Assembly: GCF_001583415.1 (NCBI RefSeq)
Contig: NZ_CP014475.1
Location: 3,224,001 to 3,288,000 of the forward strand
DNA length: 64,000 nucleotides
Direction: 5' to 3'
Source: Mycolicibacterium phlei
Lineage (GTDB): Bacteria > Actinomycetota > Actinomycetes > Mycobacteriales > Mycobacteriaceae
Both the position numbers and the translations under genes were made by a program. The notes below the pieces were generated by a model. It saw nothing but the letters and a program-made list of their open reading frames with translations. It had not been told where the DNA came from and ran no database searches. Below, piece after piece: positions 16,417 through 28,061 of the stretch; the first letter of the stretch is position 1; each line of letters starts with the position of its first letter.

Positions 16417-16889
16417 CAGAACTCCTTCAAGAGTCGGCAAACAAGACTGCCGAAACTTACTCACAAGTAGGTTCACGTGTTCACGAAATCAGGAAGGTTT
16501 TTTTCCAGGGCTTGCAAGGCCTACGACCGCTCCGCAAAAAGACGACGGGACAGCGCCGGCGCCCGACCGGGAGCGCTGTCGCCGACCGGCGCAACCCCTC
16601 GCCGAGGTATGTGCTGTGCCAACATCAGCACTGTTCACCGAGGTATGGTTGTTGCCTCAGCACGTAAGGAAACTTAGGTTACGGTGCGGTAATGTGCGCG
16701 CCGCGGCGACGTTCGTCCGACCCTCGGGCCGGCCGACGCTCTACACGTCAGCGCCACGTCCGGTGCGACCGAGTGAGCGCCCCCGCTGGATCAACCGGAC
16801 CCGACGTCGGTTTATCAGCAAACATTTGACAGGACCAGTCAAGATCGAAGTCGACGAAATCCGTAGCGCCCCGAGTGCACGCTCACGGC
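16417..16889 (-). promoter_or_regulatory. Intergenic region upstream of the secreted-protein gene
   Basis: About 470 bases without a credible gene, between the MATE transporter stop and the secreted-protein start, both on the minus strand. It is AT-richer than average and must hold the promoter of the secreted-protein gene. Features seen are a T-run at 16499-16504, an iron-box-like TTAGGTTACGGTGCGGTAA at 16674-16692 (13 of 19 matches, asymmetric) and a short inverted repeat TTGAC-N7-GTCAA at 16826-16842. None is convincing alone. Confidence 0.4.
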
Positions 16890-18200
16890 TCAGCGGGCGG
16901 TGCCGGGCACCAGCCAACGCCCGGAGAAGGCGCGCCAGCCGACGAACCCCAACCGCAGCACCATGAACGTCGACAGGCCGGACCAGATGCCCAGCAGACC
17001 CCAGCCGAACGCCAGCGACAACCAGATCAGCGGCAGGAACCCGAGCAGCGCACTGGCCAGCGTGGCGTTGCGCATGAACTTGGCGTCACCGGCGCCGAGC
17101 AGCACCCCGTCGAGCGCGAAAACGATTCCGGCGACCGGCAGTTGGGCCACCATGAACCACCACGGCACCCCGATCGCGTCGAGCACCGACCGGTCGTCGG
17201 TGAACACGCCCGGAAACACCGACGCCCCGACGGCGAACACCGTCGCCAGCACCACCGAGGCCAGGGTGGAGAAGATCGTCACCCGCCACGCCACCGATTT
17301 CGCGTGCGCGAGCTGGCCGGCCCCCAGCGCCGCGCCCACCAGCGACTGCGCGGCGATCGCCAGCGAATCCAGCACCAGCGCAAGGAAGTTCCACAACTGC
17401 AGGACCACCTGGTGCGCTGCCACGGCGGCAGCACCGAACCGGGCGGCCACCGCCCCGGCCGAGACGAAGCACGCCTGAAACGCCAGCGTGCGCACCACCA
17501 GATCGCGGCCCATCACCATCTGTGCGCGCAGCACCCGCGGTTGCAGGCGCAGCGGAACCCGCTCGACCAGCAGCGCCCGCAGAAACAGCAGCGCGGCCAG
17601 CCACTGCCCCACCAGGTTGGCCACCGCCGACCCGGCCAGCTCGAGCCGCGGCATGCCCAGCAGCCCGTACACCAGCAGCGGGCACAGCAGCGCCGACACC
17701 GCGAACCCGACCACGACGAACCGCAGCGGCCGCACCGTGTCCTGCACGCCGCGCATCCAGCCGTTGCCGGCCGCTGACACCAGGATCGCCGGCACCCCGC
17801 ACACCGCGATCCGCACCCAGGACAGCGCCGCGTCGGCGATCTGCCCGCCGTCGGCCAGCACCGACAGCAGCGGCACCGCGGCCACCTGCACCGCGGCGGT
17901 CAGCGCTATCCCGAGGCCGAGTGCCAGCCAGGTGGCCTGCACCCCCTCGGCGACGGCCGCCGCCCGGTCCCCCGCGCCGTAGAAGCGGGCCGACCGTGCG
18001 GTGGTGCCGTAGGACAGAAACGTCATCTGGGAACTGACCGTGGTCAGCACCAGCCCGCCGATCGCCAGGCCCGCCAGCGCCAGCGCACCCAGACGGCCGA
18101 CGATCGCGATGTCGAACAGCAGGTAGATCGGTTCGGCGGCCAGCACCCCGAGCGCGGGCAGCGCCAGTCCCGCGATCCGCCGGCCGGTGACCGGGGCCAC
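16890..18200 (-). CDS. dinF: MATE family efflux transporter (DinF-like)
   Basis: A 436-residue inner-membrane cation/drug antiporter with about 12 transmembrane helices in two homologous halves. Signatures are LALPALGVLAAEPIYLLFDIAIVGRLG near the N terminus and AAVAAHQVVLQLWNFLALVLDSLAIAAQSL in the second half. It occupies the position of dinF (Rv2836c) beside nrnA. The start is uncertain: GTG at 18198-18200 is used here, while a TTG at 18222-18224 overlapping the nrnA stop would add eight residues. Substrate unknown. Confidence 0.88.
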   Translation of the reverse strand: MAPVTGRRIAGLALPALGVLAAEPIYLLFDIAIVGRLGALALAGLAIGGLVLTTVSSQMTFLSYGTTARSARFYGAGDRAAAVAEGVQATWLALGLGIALTAAVQVAAVPLLSVLADGGQIADAALSWVRIAVCGVPAILVSAAGNGWMRGVQDTVRPLRFVVVGFAVSALLCPLLVYGLLGMPRLELAGSAVANLVGQWLAALLFLRALLVERVPLRLQPRVLRAQMVMGRDLVVRTLAFQACFVSAGAVAARFGAAAVAAHQVVLQLWNFLALVLDSLAIAAQSLVGAALGAGQLAHAKSVAWRVTIFSTLASVVLATVFAVGASVFPGVFTDDRSVLDAIGVPWWFMVAQLPVAGIVFALDGVLLGAGDAKFMRNATLASALLGFLPLIWLSLAFGWGLLGIWSGLSTFMVLRLGFVGWRAFSGRWLVPGTAR

Positions 18201-18216
18201 CGCGCCGTCGTGCGGT

Positions 18217-19368
<1,152 letters not shown>

Positions 19369-21696
19369 CTACGGCTTGTCCACACCGTTGGCAGCGATCA
19401 CGACCTCACCGTCCTTCGGGTTGGCGGCGGTACCGAGCTCTTCGATGGGGGATCCGGCGCCGCCGGTGTTACCCGCACCGGTGCCGGTGCCGCCGTTGCC
19501 GCCGCGGGCCTCGCCGTTGATCCACTGCCCGCCGTTGGAGTAGTTCACGCCGACGAGCGCGTATCCACCCCGGCCGCCGGTGCCGCCGTTGACGCCGTCA
19601 CCGCCGCTGCCGCCGTAGACGGTGTTGCCGGTCGCGACCGCGTCCTCTCCGAGCGCGATGATCTGCGAGTACGAGCCCGAGGTGCCACCACCGGTGCTGT
19701 TGTCACCGATCGCGTTACCGGCGTTGCCGCCGTAGACGGTGCCCGAGGCGACCGCGTTGGTGCCGGTGGCCTGGATCGCCGCCGCGTTGGCGTCGCCGCC
19801 CTTGGCGTTCACACCGAAGGCGTTGCCGCCGCGGCCACCCTGAACGGTGCCGGAAGCGGTGCCCTGGGACGTGCCCTCGCCCCAGTCCCGTCCCGCGGTG
19901 ATGTAGGAGATGTGGCCGTCGCCGCCCTCGGCACCGGCGCCCGCGGCATCGCCGCCCGCGCCGCCGATGGCGTGGGCGTTGGTCACGGTGCCGTTGGCGT
20001 AGACCCAGTACAGGCCTCGCTGACCGGGGCCGCCCTTGCCGCCGTCCTGGCCGTAGCCGCCGTCACCACCGACGATGGTGGCGTTCTCCAGCACACCGCC
20101 GTTCTTGATGTCGACCTCGGCGCCGCCCGAGCTGCCGCCCTGGCTGCCGGCGCCGATCCCGTAGCCCGCCGTGCCTCCGGTGGCCGTGAGGCCGGTGACA
20201 GTGCCCCCGTCGACGGTGCCGAAGAACCGGCCGCCGTTGCCACCCTTACCGCCGTCCTCGCCGTAACCGCCGTCTCCGGCGGTGAAGGTCGAGTCCGTCA
20301 CCTCGGCGCCGTTGGTGAAGACGAAGTTGTCGACCCGGCCCCCGTTGCCGCCCCGGCTGTCGGCGCCGTCCGCGCGGCCGCCCGCACCCCCGGTCACCGT
20401 CACGTCGGTGACCGTGCTGTCGTCGACCGAGATGACCTGGTAGCCGCCGGTGCCGCCGACTCCACCGTTGGTGGCCTCGCCGCCGTCGCCGCCGGTGAAG
20501 GTCGTATCCGTCACCTCAGCCCCGTTGGTGACGCTGATCTGCGTGTAGCCGCCGGTCCCGCCGACGCTGTCCGCGCCGTCCGCGGTGCCGCCATCGCCCG
20601 CGCTCACCTGGACGCCGGTGACGGTGCTGCCGTCGACGACGACGGTCGACTGACCGCCGTCACCGCCGGCACCGCCGACGCCACCGACTTCGCCTTCGCC
20701 GCCGGCGCCACCGACACCGGCGCCGCCGGCCCCACCGTTGCCGAACAGGTAGGCCGAGCCGCCGTTACCGCCGTTGAAGCCGCTGCCGCCGTTGCCGATC
20801 AGGCCGCCGTTGCCGCCGTGGCACACCACCGCGACACAGCTCGCCGCGGACCAGCTGTACCCGTTGCCGAACAGGATGCCCGCGTGCGGATGGTCGATCG
20901 TTCCGTTGCCGATCAGCAGGACCGGTCCGAGCCAGATCTGGAACGGGGCGCTCGCCAGACCGGCCAGCGCGGGCACTGCCGTGACATCGACCAGGCCGAG
21001 CGGATTCTGCTGCTCGTCATCGGAGGCGGTGGAATACGCACCGGCCGTCGTCCGCGCCGCGGTGTCGCGCTGGACCGCGGCTTTCGACACCGGCTCCGCA
21101 GCCGAACCGGGTTGCCCGCCTTCAGCGGCGACCGGCGGGACCACGACCGGCGCCTGGATGCTCAGCGCGGGCTGATCGCCCGGAATGCTGGTGGCCGGCA
21201 CACCCGATGCCCCGAGAGCCTCTGTGAGCTTCTCGGTGTCGTCCTCGGCGTCCTCCCGGGTCCCTGCCTTCTGGCCGCGCGGCGCGCTACCGGCCGACGA
21301 GAACGCTTCGGCGTCCAAGTCATCTGCGCCGAAGTCATCTGCCGGATCGTCAGCGTCGTCCGAACCACCCGACGCACCGCCGATACTCCCGACCGAACCC
21401 GGCCCACCGTCGTCCGGGCCGGTCGACCCGCCCGCGGCCGCGCCGGCTCCCGTGCCCGCGCCGGAGGGGTCACTCGACTCCGACGACGTCGCACCGGGCT
21501 CCGAGGAGTCGGCAAACGCGACCGGAGTCCACAGCGTGATCGCGGCACCGATACCCATCGCCACCGCGAGCGCACCGACGCGGCCCACATAGGCCGAGGC
21601 TCGCCGCTGACGCGGCCTCACCCGGGTGCCGGGGGGCTGGTCGGGGGCAGTGCCCCAGACCTTCGGACTGTGACGAAACCGGAGCCGGAGGAACAT
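19369..21696 (-). CDS. Exported PGRS-like glycine-rich repeat protein without a PE domain
   Basis: A 775-residue protein. Residues 1-30 are basic, and 38-62 form a hydrophobic signal sequence ending WTPVAFADS. Next is an acidic Ser/Gly/Asp linker to about 230. A conserved-looking segment with the cysteine pair SCVAVVC follows near residue 285. The last about 480 residues are GNGG/GGAGG-type repeats mixed with units such as NGAEVTDTTFTGGDGG, which suggest a beta-roll or parallel beta-helix. It lacks the PE domain of PE_PGRS proteins, so export would use Sec. The gene stands between nrnA and rbfA, which are adjacent in M. tuberculosis, so it looks inserted. It is probably cell-surface. Confidence 0.85.
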   Translation of the reverse strand: MFLRLRFRHSPKVWGTAPDQPPGTRVRPRQRRASAYVGRVGALAVAMGIGAAITLWTPVAFADSSEPGATSSESSDPSGAGTGAGAAAGGSTGPDDGGPGSVGSIGGASGGSDDADDPADDFGADDLDAEAFSSAGSAPRGQKAGTREDAEDDTEKLTEALGASGVPATSIPGDQPALSIQAPVVVPPVAAEGGQPGSAAEPVSKAAVQRDTAARTTAGAYSTASDDEQQNPLGLVDVTAVPALAGLASAPFQIWLGPVLLIGNGTIDHPHAGILFGNGYSWSAASCVAVVCHGGNGGLIGNGGSGFNGGNGGSAYLFGNGGAGGAGVGGAGGEGEVGGVGGAGGDGGQSTVVVDGSTVTGVQVSAGDGGTADGADSVGGTGGYTQISVTNGAEVTDTTFTGGDGGEATNGGVGGTGGYQVISVDDSTVTDVTVTGGAGGRADGADSRGGNGGRVDNFVFTNGAEVTDSTFTAGDGGYGEDGGKGGNGGRFFGTVDGGTVTGLTATGGTAGYGIGAGSQGGSSGGAEVDIKNGGVLENATIVGGDGGYGQDGGKGGPGQRGLYWVYANGTVTNAHAIGGAGGDAAGAGAEGGDGHISYITAGRDWGEGTSQGTASGTVQGGRGGNAFGVNAKGGDANAAAIQATGTNAVASGTVYGGNAGNAIGDNSTGGGTSGSYSQIIALGEDAVATGNTVYGGSGGDGVNGGTGGRGGYALVGVNYSNGGQWINGEARGGNGGTGTGAGNTGGAGSPIEELGTAANPKDGEVVIAANGVDKP

Positions 21697-22017
21697 GCCT
21701 CATCGAAAACCTTCCTGACGTGCAAAACCCGGGGCCACGTGCCGCGAGGCGCGTCAGCAGAGGCAAGCTACTGGCGAACGCAACAGTCGCACGTGCTTAT
21801 TGACGAATCTGTCAATATTAGCGGGTGGCAAAACCGGCTCGTGGCCGGGCACGTCAGGACCCACCTGACCGATTGGCACAGCGCGGTTCTCAGCGAGATT
21901 CGCGCGGGCGCGAAACCTTAGCTGACCTGCACGAACTTTGCTGAACCACCGGGAAGATCCTCAGACTTCGTTGCCTGGGGAATGTTCCTTCTGAGGGGTA
22001 TGGGTGTACTGGCCCGG
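21697..22017 (-). promoter_or_regulatory. Upstream region of the PGRS-like gene with palindrome at 21798-21817
   Basis: About 320 bases without a gene. The AT-rich part contains a 7-bp inverted repeat, TATTGAC at 21798-21804 and GTCAATA at 21811-21817 with a 6-nt spacer, about 105 bases upstream of the PGRS-like ATG. It has the size and symmetry of a TetR- or MarR-type operator. No -10 box can be assigned with confidence. Confidence 0.4.
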
Positions 22018-22045
22018 CCCGGTGCGCGTGAGTGCACGCACCGGG
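22018..22045 (-). terminator. Hairpin after rbfA
   Basis: A perfect 9-bp stem, CCCGGTGCG at 22018-22026 and CGCACCGGG at 22037-22045, lies 7 bases after the rbfA stop and would end the rimP-nusA-infB-rbfA operon. No T-tract follows on the minus strand, as is usual for mycobacterial hairpins, so its efficiency is uncertain. Confidence 0.5.
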
Positions 22046-22052
22046 CGCGGAC

Positions 22053-22517
22053 TCAGTCCTGTTCTTGGTCCTGCTCGTCCTCTTTCTCGACCGGGACCCG
22101 ATACGGGTCGGCGTCACCGGCCGGGGTCGCCCCCTCACGGACACGCGCCAGTTCCTCATCGGCGGCGCGCGCCCTGGCGAGCAGCTCCTCCATCTTGGCC
22201 GCCGCGTCGGGCACGGTGTCGCGCTGGAAGGTCAGCGTCGGCGTGAACCGGACGCCGAGGGCGGCTCCGGCCTTGGACCGGAGCACCCCCTTCGCCTTCT
22301 CCAACGCCGCCGCGGCCCCCTCGTAGTCCGGTTCCTCGGACAGCGACGGACCCATCACGGTGTAGTACAGCGTCGCGTCGTGCAGGTCGTTGGTGACCTT
22401 GACGTCGGTGATCGTCACCCCGGCGAGCCGGGGATCCTTGATCTCGTACTCGATCGCCGAGGCGACGAGCGTCGAGATGCGCTTGGCCAGCCGTTTGGCC
22501 CGTGCCGGATCAGCCAT
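22053..22517 (-). CDS. rbfA: 30S ribosome-binding factor A
   Basis: A small KH-like factor needed for late 16S rRNA processing and 30S maturation, especially in the cold. The 154-residue protein begins [44 protein letters not shown] and contains the family's [14 protein letters not shown] stretch ([16 protein letters not shown]). The C-terminal tail is acidic and rich in Asp, Glu and Gln, beyond the core domain. It is the last gene of the operon, 24 nt after infB. Confidence 0.95.
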   Translation of the reverse strand: MADPARAKRLAKRISTLVASAIEYEIKDPRLAGVTITDVKVTNDLHDATLYYTVMGPSLSEEPDYEGAAAALEKAKGVLRSKAGAALGVRFTPTLTFQRDTVPDAAAKMEELLARARAADEELARVREGATPAGDADPYRVPVEKEDEQDQEQD

Positions 22518-22541
22518 GAGAACCCCGATCCGCGCCCGCCA

Positions 22542-25304
22542 CTAGGTGCGCGCCTTCTCGACGAGCTCGTACGTCTCGATGATGTCGCCTTCCTTGATGT
22601 CGGAGTAGTTCAGCGTCAGACCGCATTCGTAACCCTCGCGGACTTCGGTGACGTCGTCCTTCTCCCGGCGCAGCGAGTTGACGTTGAGGTTCTCGGCGAC
22701 CACCACGTTGTCCCGCAGCAGGCGGGCCTTGGCGTTGCGGCGCATGATCCCCGACTGCACGAGGCAGCCGGCGATGTTGCCGACCTTCGACGACCGGAAG
22801 ATCGCCCGGATCTCGGCGCGGCCGAGCTCCTTCTCCTCGTAGATCGGCTTGAGCATGCCCTTGAGCGCGGCCTCGATCTCCTCGATCGCCTGGTAGATGA
22901 CCGAGTAGTACCGGATCTCCACACCCTCGCGGTTGGCCAGCTCGGTGGCCTTGCCCTCGGCGCGCACGTTGAAGCCGATGATGATCGCGTCCGACGCCGA
23001 CGCCAGGTTGACGTTGGTCTCGGTGATACCGCCGACACCGCGGTCGATGACGCGCAGCTGCACCTCGTCGTCGACCTGGATGTTGAGCAGCGCCTCCTCC
23101 AGGGCCTCGACCGTACCGGCGTTGTCGCCCTTGAGGATCAGGTTCAGCTGGCTGGTTTCCTTCAGCGCCGAATCCAGGTCCTCCAGGCTGATCCGCTTGC
23201 GGGTCTTGGCGGCCAGCGCGTTGCGCTTGCGCGCCGCGCGCCGGTCGGCGATCTGGCGGGCGATGCGGTCCTCCTCGACGACGAGGAAGTTGTCGCCGGC
23301 GCCCGGCACCGAGGTGAAGCCGATGACCTGCACCGGCCGCGACGGCAGCGCCTCCTCGACGTCCTCACCGTGCTCGTCGACCATGCGGCGCACACGCCCG
23401 TACGCGTCGCCGGCGACGATGGAGTCGCCGACCCGCAGGGTGCCGCGCTGCACCAGCACCGTGGCGACCGGGCCACGACCGCGGTCCAGGTGCGCCTCGA
23501 TGGCCACACCCTGGGCCTCCATGTCGGGGTTGGCCCGCAGGTCCAGGGCGGCGTCGGCGGTCAGCAGCACCGCCTCCAGCAGCTGGTCGATGTTGGTGCC
23601 CTGCTTGGCGGAGATGTCGACGAACATCGTGTCGCCGCCGTACTCCTCGGGCACCAGCCCGTACTCGGTGAGCTGACCGCGGATCTTGGCCGGGTCGGCG
23701 CCCTCCTTGTCGATCTTGTTGACCGCCACCACGATCGGCACGTCAGCGGCCTGCGCGTGGTTGATGGCCTCCACCGTCTGCGGCATCACGCCGTCGTCGG
23801 CGGCGACCACCAGGATCGCGATGTCGGTGGCCTTCGCGCCGCGGGCACGCATGGCGGTGAACGCCTCGTGACCCGGGGTGTCGATGAAGGTGATCTGCCG
23901 TTCGCGGCCGTCGTGCTCGACGGCGACCTGGTAGGCGCCGATGTGCTGGGTGATGCCGCCGGCCTCGCCCTCGCGGACGTTGGCCTTGCGGATGGTGTCC
24001 AGCAGTCGGGTCTTGCCGTGGTCGACGTGGCCCATGACGGTGACGACCGGCGGGCGGACCTGCAGGTCCTCCTCGTCGCCCTCATCCTCGCCGTAGGTGA
24101 TGTCGAACGACTCGAGCAGCTCGCGGTCCTCGTCCTCGGGCGAGACGACCTGAACCTTGTAGTTCATCTCGCTGCCGAGCAGCTCGAGGATGTCGTCACC
24201 CACCGACTGGGTGGCGGTCACCATCTCGCCGAGGTTGAACAGCGCCTGCACCAGCGCGGCCGGGTTGGCGTCGATCTTCTCGGCGAAGTCGCTCAGCGAC
24301 GCGCCGCGGGCCAGCCGGATGACCTCACCGTTGCCGTGCGGCAGCCGGACGCCACCGACGACCGGCGCCTGCATGTTCTCGTATTCGGCCCTCTTCGCGC
24401 GCTTCGACTTGCGACCCCGCTTCGGGGCACCGCCGGGACGGCCGAACGCACCGGCCGCACCGCCGCGCTGACCGGGCCGGCCGCCGCCACCACCGGGACG
24501 ACCGCGGAAACCGCCACCGGCCGGGGCGCCGCCGCCACCGCCGCGGTAGTTACCGCCGCCACCGCCACCGCCGGGACGACCGCCCTGACCCGCACCGGGA
24601 CGGGGACCGCCACCGGGACCGGGGCGCGGACCGCCACCGGGACGCGGCGGACGGGGGCCGCCGGGACGCGGCGGCATATTGGCCGGCGACACGCCGGGCC
24701 GCGGACCGCCACCGGGCCGCGGCACACCCGGGCGGGGCGCCTGCGGACGCGGGATCGGCCGGTCGACCGGCTGCTGCGAGGAGAACGGGTTGTTGCCGAC
24801 CCGGGGCACCCGCGGTGCGGGCTTCGGGCCGGGGGTCGGGCCCGGACGCGGACCGGGGGTCGGCGCGGCAGGCTTGGGAGCCGCCGGAGCCGCCGGAGCC
24901 GCGGACGCGGCCGGAGGCGGTGCGGGCGTCGGCGCGGCGGGCTTGGGTGCCGCCGGCTTCGGGCCTGGGGTGGGGGCCGCCGCGGGTGCGGCCGGCGTCG
25001 CAGCAGCCGCCGCGGCCGGGGTGGCCGGGGAGGGCGCCTGCGCAGCGCCGGTGTCGGCCTTGGCGGCGGGCTTGGCCGCCTTCTCCGTCTTCTCCGACGT
25101 CTTTTCCGCGGCCTTCTCCGAGGCCTGCTCGGCGGCCTTCTTACCGCCGCCGAACGACTCACGCAGACGGCGAGCCACCGGCGCCTCCACGGTGGAGGAC
25201 GCGGACTTGACGAATTCGCCCTGCTCGCTCAGCCGAGCGAGAACTTCCTTACTTGTGACACCGAGTTCCTTGGCCAACTCGTGTACACGGGCCTTACCTG
25301 CCAC
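22542..25304 (-). CDS. infB: Translation initiation factor IF-2
   Basis: The GTPase that delivers initiator tRNA to the 30S P site and promotes subunit joining. The 920-residue protein has an N-terminal IF2-N helix domain ([19 protein letters not shown]), then a very long Pro/Ala/Gly/Arg-rich linker (residues about 50-310, with [17 protein letters not shown] runs). The G domain follows, with [16 protein letters not shown] and NKID, and then domains II-IV. The start is GTG at 25302-25304. The linker is typical of actinobacteria, and the DNA encoding it produces long false ORFs on the other strand. Confidence 0.97.
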   Translation of the reverse strand: MAGKARVHELAKELGVTSKEVLARLSEQGEFVKSASSTVEAPVARRLRESFGGGKKAAEQASEKAAEKTSEKTEKAAKPAAKADTGAAQAPSPATPAAAAAATPAAPAAAPTPGPKPAAPKPAAPTPAPPPAASAAPAAPAAPKPAAPTPGPRPGPTPGPKPAPRVPRVGNNPFSSQQPVDRPIPRPQAPRPGVPRPGGGPRPGVSPANMPPRPGGPRPPRPGGGPRPGPGGGPRPGAGQGGRPGGGGGGGNYRGGGGGAPAGGGFRGRPGGGGGRPGQRGGAAGAFGRPGGAPKRGRKSKRAKRAEYENMQAPVVGGVRLPHGNGEVIRLARGASLSDFAEKIDANPAALVQALFNLGEMVTATQSVGDDILELLGSEMNYKVQVVSPEDEDRELLESFDITYGEDEGDEEDLQVRPPVVTVMGHVDHGKTRLLDTIRKANVREGEAGGITQHIGAYQVAVEHDGRERQITFIDTPGHEAFTAMRARGAKATDIAILVVAADDGVMPQTVEAINHAQAADVPIVVAVNKIDKEGADPAKIRGQLTEYGLVPEEYGGDTMFVDISAKQGTNIDQLLEAVLLTADAALDLRANPDMEAQGVAIEAHLDRGRGPVATVLVQRGTLRVGDSIVAGDAYGRVRRMVDEHGEDVEEALPSRPVQVIGFTSVPGAGDNFLVVEEDRIARQIADRRAARKRNALAAKTRKRISLEDLDSALKETSQLNLILKGDNAGTVEALEEALLNIQVDDEVQLRVIDRGVGGITETNVNLASASDAIIIGFNVRAEGKATELANREGVEIRYYSVIYQAIEEIEAALKGMLKPIYEEKELGRAEIRAIFRSSKVGNIAGCLVQSGIMRRNAKARLLRDNVVVAENLNVNSLRREKDDVTEVREGYECGLTLNYSDIKEGDIIETYELVEKART

Positions 25305-25371
25305 TACATCTCCATCTCTAGAGGCGTCAGCGGTGGTCGGCGCCGCGCCTCGGGTTAGCTATGACGCATGG

Positions 25372-25791
25372 TCATCGGGACTTCACGGTGTGCTCATGTT
25401 CTTCGCTACCTGTCCTGGTTGCCGGGTGGTCCTGCCCGCCCCCGCTGACTGCGTTGACGTGCGTGATCACCGCGGATACGTCCGGTGAACCGGTGATGCG
25501 CAACGCTCGACCGAAGGCCCGCCGCCGAACCGCGGCCTCCAGGCACCGCGGAGTGGGATGCAACCAGGCACCCCGCCCCGGCAGCCTTCTCGCTGGGTCA
25601 ACCGCCACGGCGCTGAGACCATTCCCAGCTCCATCAACGTTGCCGACAGCGACTACCCGAAGCAGTTCGACGGCCAGCTCTCGTTTTCGGCATCCGATGC
25701 AGGTCCGCACCGGTCCGACGGGTGCGTCGGGGGTGCGTGGCTGCGCTGAAGCCGAAGTCTCGCGCTGGATCACAGCTGAGTCTACCGTCAC
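25372..25791 (-). CDS. ylxR: YlxR family RNA-binding protein (DUF448)
   Basis: A small basic protein encoded between nusA and infB in most bacteria, probably binding RNA or nucleoid. The core is [22 protein letters not shown], followed by [28 protein letters not shown], both diagnostic of DUF448. As drawn it has 139 residues from a GTG at 25789-25791, longer than the roughly 99-residue M. tuberculosis protein. The first about 25 and last about 25 residues lack family conservation, so a later start such as the GTG of VRTCIGC or one nearby is possible. Confidence 0.88.
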   Translation of the reverse strand: MTVDSAVIQRETSASAQPRTPDAPVGPVRTCIGCRKRELAVELLRVVAVGNVDGAGNGLSAVAVDPARRLPGRGAWLHPTPRCLEAAVRRRAFGRALRITGSPDVSAVITHVNAVSGGGQDHPATRTGSEEHEHTVKSR

Positions 25792-25850
25792 CGTCGCTCG
25801 TATTTGAAATGGCAGGACCCTTCGGCGTGGGCAAACCCACCGCCGGTGGG

Positions 25851-26885
25851 TCAGCGGTCGTGCAGCGCCCCGCGCGCCGGGTCTGATTCCGCGCTACCGG
25901 CATCGGCATCGCTGCGGATGTCGATGCGCCAGCCGGTGAGCCGGGCGGCCAGCCGGGCGTTCTGCCCCTCCTTGCCGATCGCCAGCGACAGCTGGAAGTC
26001 GGGGACGACGACGCGGGCGGCGCGAGCGGCCTCGTCGATGACGGTCACCGACACCACCTTGGCCGGCGACAGCGCGTTGGCGACGAACTTCGCCGGGTCG
26101 GGGTCGTAGTCGATGATGTCGATCTTCTCCCCCGACAGCTCGCTCATCACGTTGCGCACCCGCTGGCCCATCGGGCCGATGCAGGCGCCCTTGGCGTTGA
26201 GGCCGGGCACCCGGGAGGTGACGGCGATCTTCGATCGGTGGCCGGCCTCACGGGCGACGGCGACGATCTCGACGTGGCCCTCGGCGATCTCGGGGACCTC
26301 CAGCGAGAACAGCTTGCGGACCAGGTTCGGGTGGGTGCGCGACAGCGTGATCACCGGCTCGCGGGCGCCCCGGGTGACGCCGACGACGTAGCAGCGCAGC
26401 CGGTCGCCGTGCTCGTAGCGCTCGCCGGGGACCTGCTCGGCGACCGGGATGACACCCTCGGAGCCCTTCGTCTCGCTGCCGATGCGCACCACCACCAGGC
26501 CGCGGGCGTTGGCCCGGGCGTCGCGCTGGATGACGCCGCCGACGATGTCACCCTCGCGGGCGGCGAACTCGCCGAACGTCTTCTCGTTCTCGGCGTCGCG
26601 GAACCGCTGCAACATCACCTGCCGCGCGGTGGTGGCCGCGACCCGACCGAAGCCCTCCGGGGTGTCATCCCACTCGGTGATGACGTTGCCGTCGGCGTCG
26701 CGCTCGGTGGCGATCACCTTGACCTCGCCGGTCTTGCGGTCGATCTCGATGCGCGCCTCGGGGGCGTGCCCCTCGGTGTGCCGGTAGGCGGTCAGCAGCG
26801 CCGACTTGATCGTCTCGACGAGTTCACCGACCGGAATTCCCCGGTCGACCTCGATGGCATGCAGTGCGGCCATGTCGATGTTCAC
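25851..26885 (-). CDS. nusA: Transcription termination/antitermination factor NusA
   Basis: An RNA-polymerase-binding factor for pausing, termination and rRNA antitermination. The 344-residue protein has the N-terminal RNAP-binding domain ([17 protein letters not shown]), an S1 domain ([25 protein letters not shown], about 130-200) and two KH domains ([26 protein letters not shown] and [27 protein letters not shown]). There are no C-terminal acidic repeats, as expected in actinobacteria. The GTG start (26883-26885) overlaps the rimP stop (GTGA). Confidence 0.97.
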   Translation of the reverse strand: MNIDMAALHAIEVDRGIPVGELVETIKSALLTAYRHTEGHAPEARIEIDRKTGEVKVIATERDADGNVITEWDDTPEGFGRVAATTARQVMLQRFRDAENEKTFGEFAAREGDIVGGVIQRDARANARGLVVVRIGSETKGSEGVIPVAEQVPGERYEHGDRLRCYVVGVTRGAREPVITLSRTHPNLVRKLFSLEVPEIAEGHVEIVAVAREAGHRSKIAVTSRVPGLNAKGACIGPMGQRVRNVMSELSGEKIDIIDYDPDPAKFVANALSPAKVVSVTVIDEAARAARVVVPDFQLSLAIGKEGQNARLAARLTGWRIDIRSDADAGSAESDPARGALHDR

Positions 26886-27415
26886 GCGGAGGCCCCCTTC
26901 CCAGACAAGCCGGCCAGTTCGAGCTCTCGCGGATTGGGTTTGGAGAACTCAACCTGCACAACGGCTTTGGTCACGCTTTGCAGCGCAAGTTCACGGATTC
27001 CGAAGTCGCGCCCCTCGCGGACCACCAACCGCACGGTGCCGTCGGCGGTGTCGCCGAGCCGGCCGGTCACCGTGGAGCCGTCGTCCAGCGTCACCTCCAC
27101 CTTGCGGCCGCGGGCGCGACGGTAGTGCTTCTCGGTGGTCAGCGGCCGGTCCACCCCGGGCGAGGTGACCTCCAGCACGTAGGGGGCGGCGTGGGCGTCG
27201 ATCCTGTCGAGCAGCGCCGACGCCTCACGGGACAACTGGGCGATGGTTTCGAGGTCGAGCCCGTTGTCGCCGTCGGCGACCACGGTGATGCGAGGCGGGC
27301 GCGCCGCGGTGTCGACGATCACGTCCTCGATGTCGTAACCTGCGCGCGCGAACTCGCCGTGGAGTAGCTCGATCACCTCTTTCTGCGACGGCAATCCCGC
27401 AGAACGCTCCGTCAC
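26882..27415 (-). CDS. rimP: Ribosome maturation factor RimP
   Basis: A 177-residue factor for 30S subunit maturation. It has an N-terminal domain with [46 protein letters not shown], then [30 protein letters not shown], the RimP signature. The GTG at 27413-27415 gives the family-sized protein; the frame stays open further upstream but without homology. It is the first gene of the rimP-nusA-ylxR-infB-rbfA operon, whose promoter lies in the 142-bp divergent gap to the next gene. Confidence 0.95.
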   Translation of the reverse strand: MTERSAGLPSQKEVIELLHGEFARAGYDIEDVIVDTAARPPRITVVADGDNGLDLETIAQLSREASALLDRIDAHAAPYVLEVTSPGVDRPLTTEKHYRRARGRKVEVTLDDGSTVTGRLGDTADGTVRLVVREGRDFGIRELALQSVTKAVVQVEFSKPNPRELELAGLSGKGASA

Positions 27416-27557
27416 GGCGAGCTCCTCGTCTTGAGTTGTCCGTACCCGTTTCCGCGGCCTGCCCGCGGAACCGACACCCCACGATACGCCAGCGGCGCGG
27501 CTGGATTCATCAAACGCGCAACCGGCGGTACTGAACCGCGATGGCAAGATATGCGTC

Positions 27558-28061
27558 GTGTCCAGCCCACCGCCGACCCTCAGCAGGCGACGCGTCCTGG
27601 TCTCGGCGGCAGTGTTGGCCCTGGCCGGCGCCGCGTCCGCCGCGTGCGGCGAACCGCCGCCCCCGCCGGAGGTCGCCGAGCTGGCCGCCCAGCTCGACCG
27701 GGCGCGCGCCGACAGCAGGCTGGCCGCCGAGGCCGCAGCCGCCGAGCGCGGAGCGGTCGCGCAGGCGCTGACCGCGGTCGCGGCCGAACGCGCCGCGCAC
27801 GCCCGGGCGCTGAGCGACGAGCTGGTCCGGATGCGCGGCAAGGACGCCCCGACCGCCGAACCGACCCCCTCGGAGACGGCCGAGGCGGCGCCGCCACCGA
27901 AGGCGGCCGACGTCTCCGCCGCGCTGAAGACGTCCGCCGAGAGCGCCACCGAGCTGGCCGCCCGGCTGACCGGCTACCAGGCCGGGCTGGTGGCGTCGAT
28001 CGCGGCGGCCTGCACCGCCGCCCACACCGTCGCGCTGCCGGCCCCGAGGAAGACGTCATGA
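27558..28061 (+). CDS. Exported Ala-rich coiled-coil protein (Rv2843-like)
   Basis: A 167-residue protein with a twin-arginine-like N terminus ([22 protein letters not shown]). The cysteine after the hydrophobic segment may be lipidated, although the box is atypical (SAAC, no Leu at -3). The mature part is a long Ala/Glu/Arg-rich coiled coil ([26 protein letters not shown]), then a Pro-rich linker and a helical end. The stop overlaps the ATG of the DUF4439 gene (ATGA). The same pair, also divergent from rimP, exists in M. tuberculosis (Rv2843-Rv2844). Function unknown. Confidence 0.8.
   Translation: MSSPPPTLSRRRVLVSAAVLALAGAASAACGEPPPPPEVAELAAQLDRARADSRLAAEAAAAERGAVAQALTAVAAERAAHARALSDELVRMRGKDAPTAEPTPSETAEAAPPPKAADVSAALKTSAESATELAARLTGYQAGLVASIAAACTAAHTVALPAPRKTS

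Noticed and set aside
16674..16692. Iron-box-like sequence TTAGGTTACGGTGCGGTAA upstream of the secreted-protein gene
   Set aside because: It has 13 of 19 matches but the right half lacks symmetry, and it lies about 260 nt from the start codon, so it is not called as an IdeR site.
19369..20850. Repetitive DNA that might be taken for a CRISPR array or satellite
   Set aside because: The repeats are degenerate codon-level repeats of a Gly/Asn-rich protein, not identical direct repeats with unique spacers, and the reading frame is continuous.
22032..25358. 1108-codon open frame on the plus strand
   Set aside because: It is the antisense shadow of rbfA and infB; the minus-strand proteins match known families over their full length.
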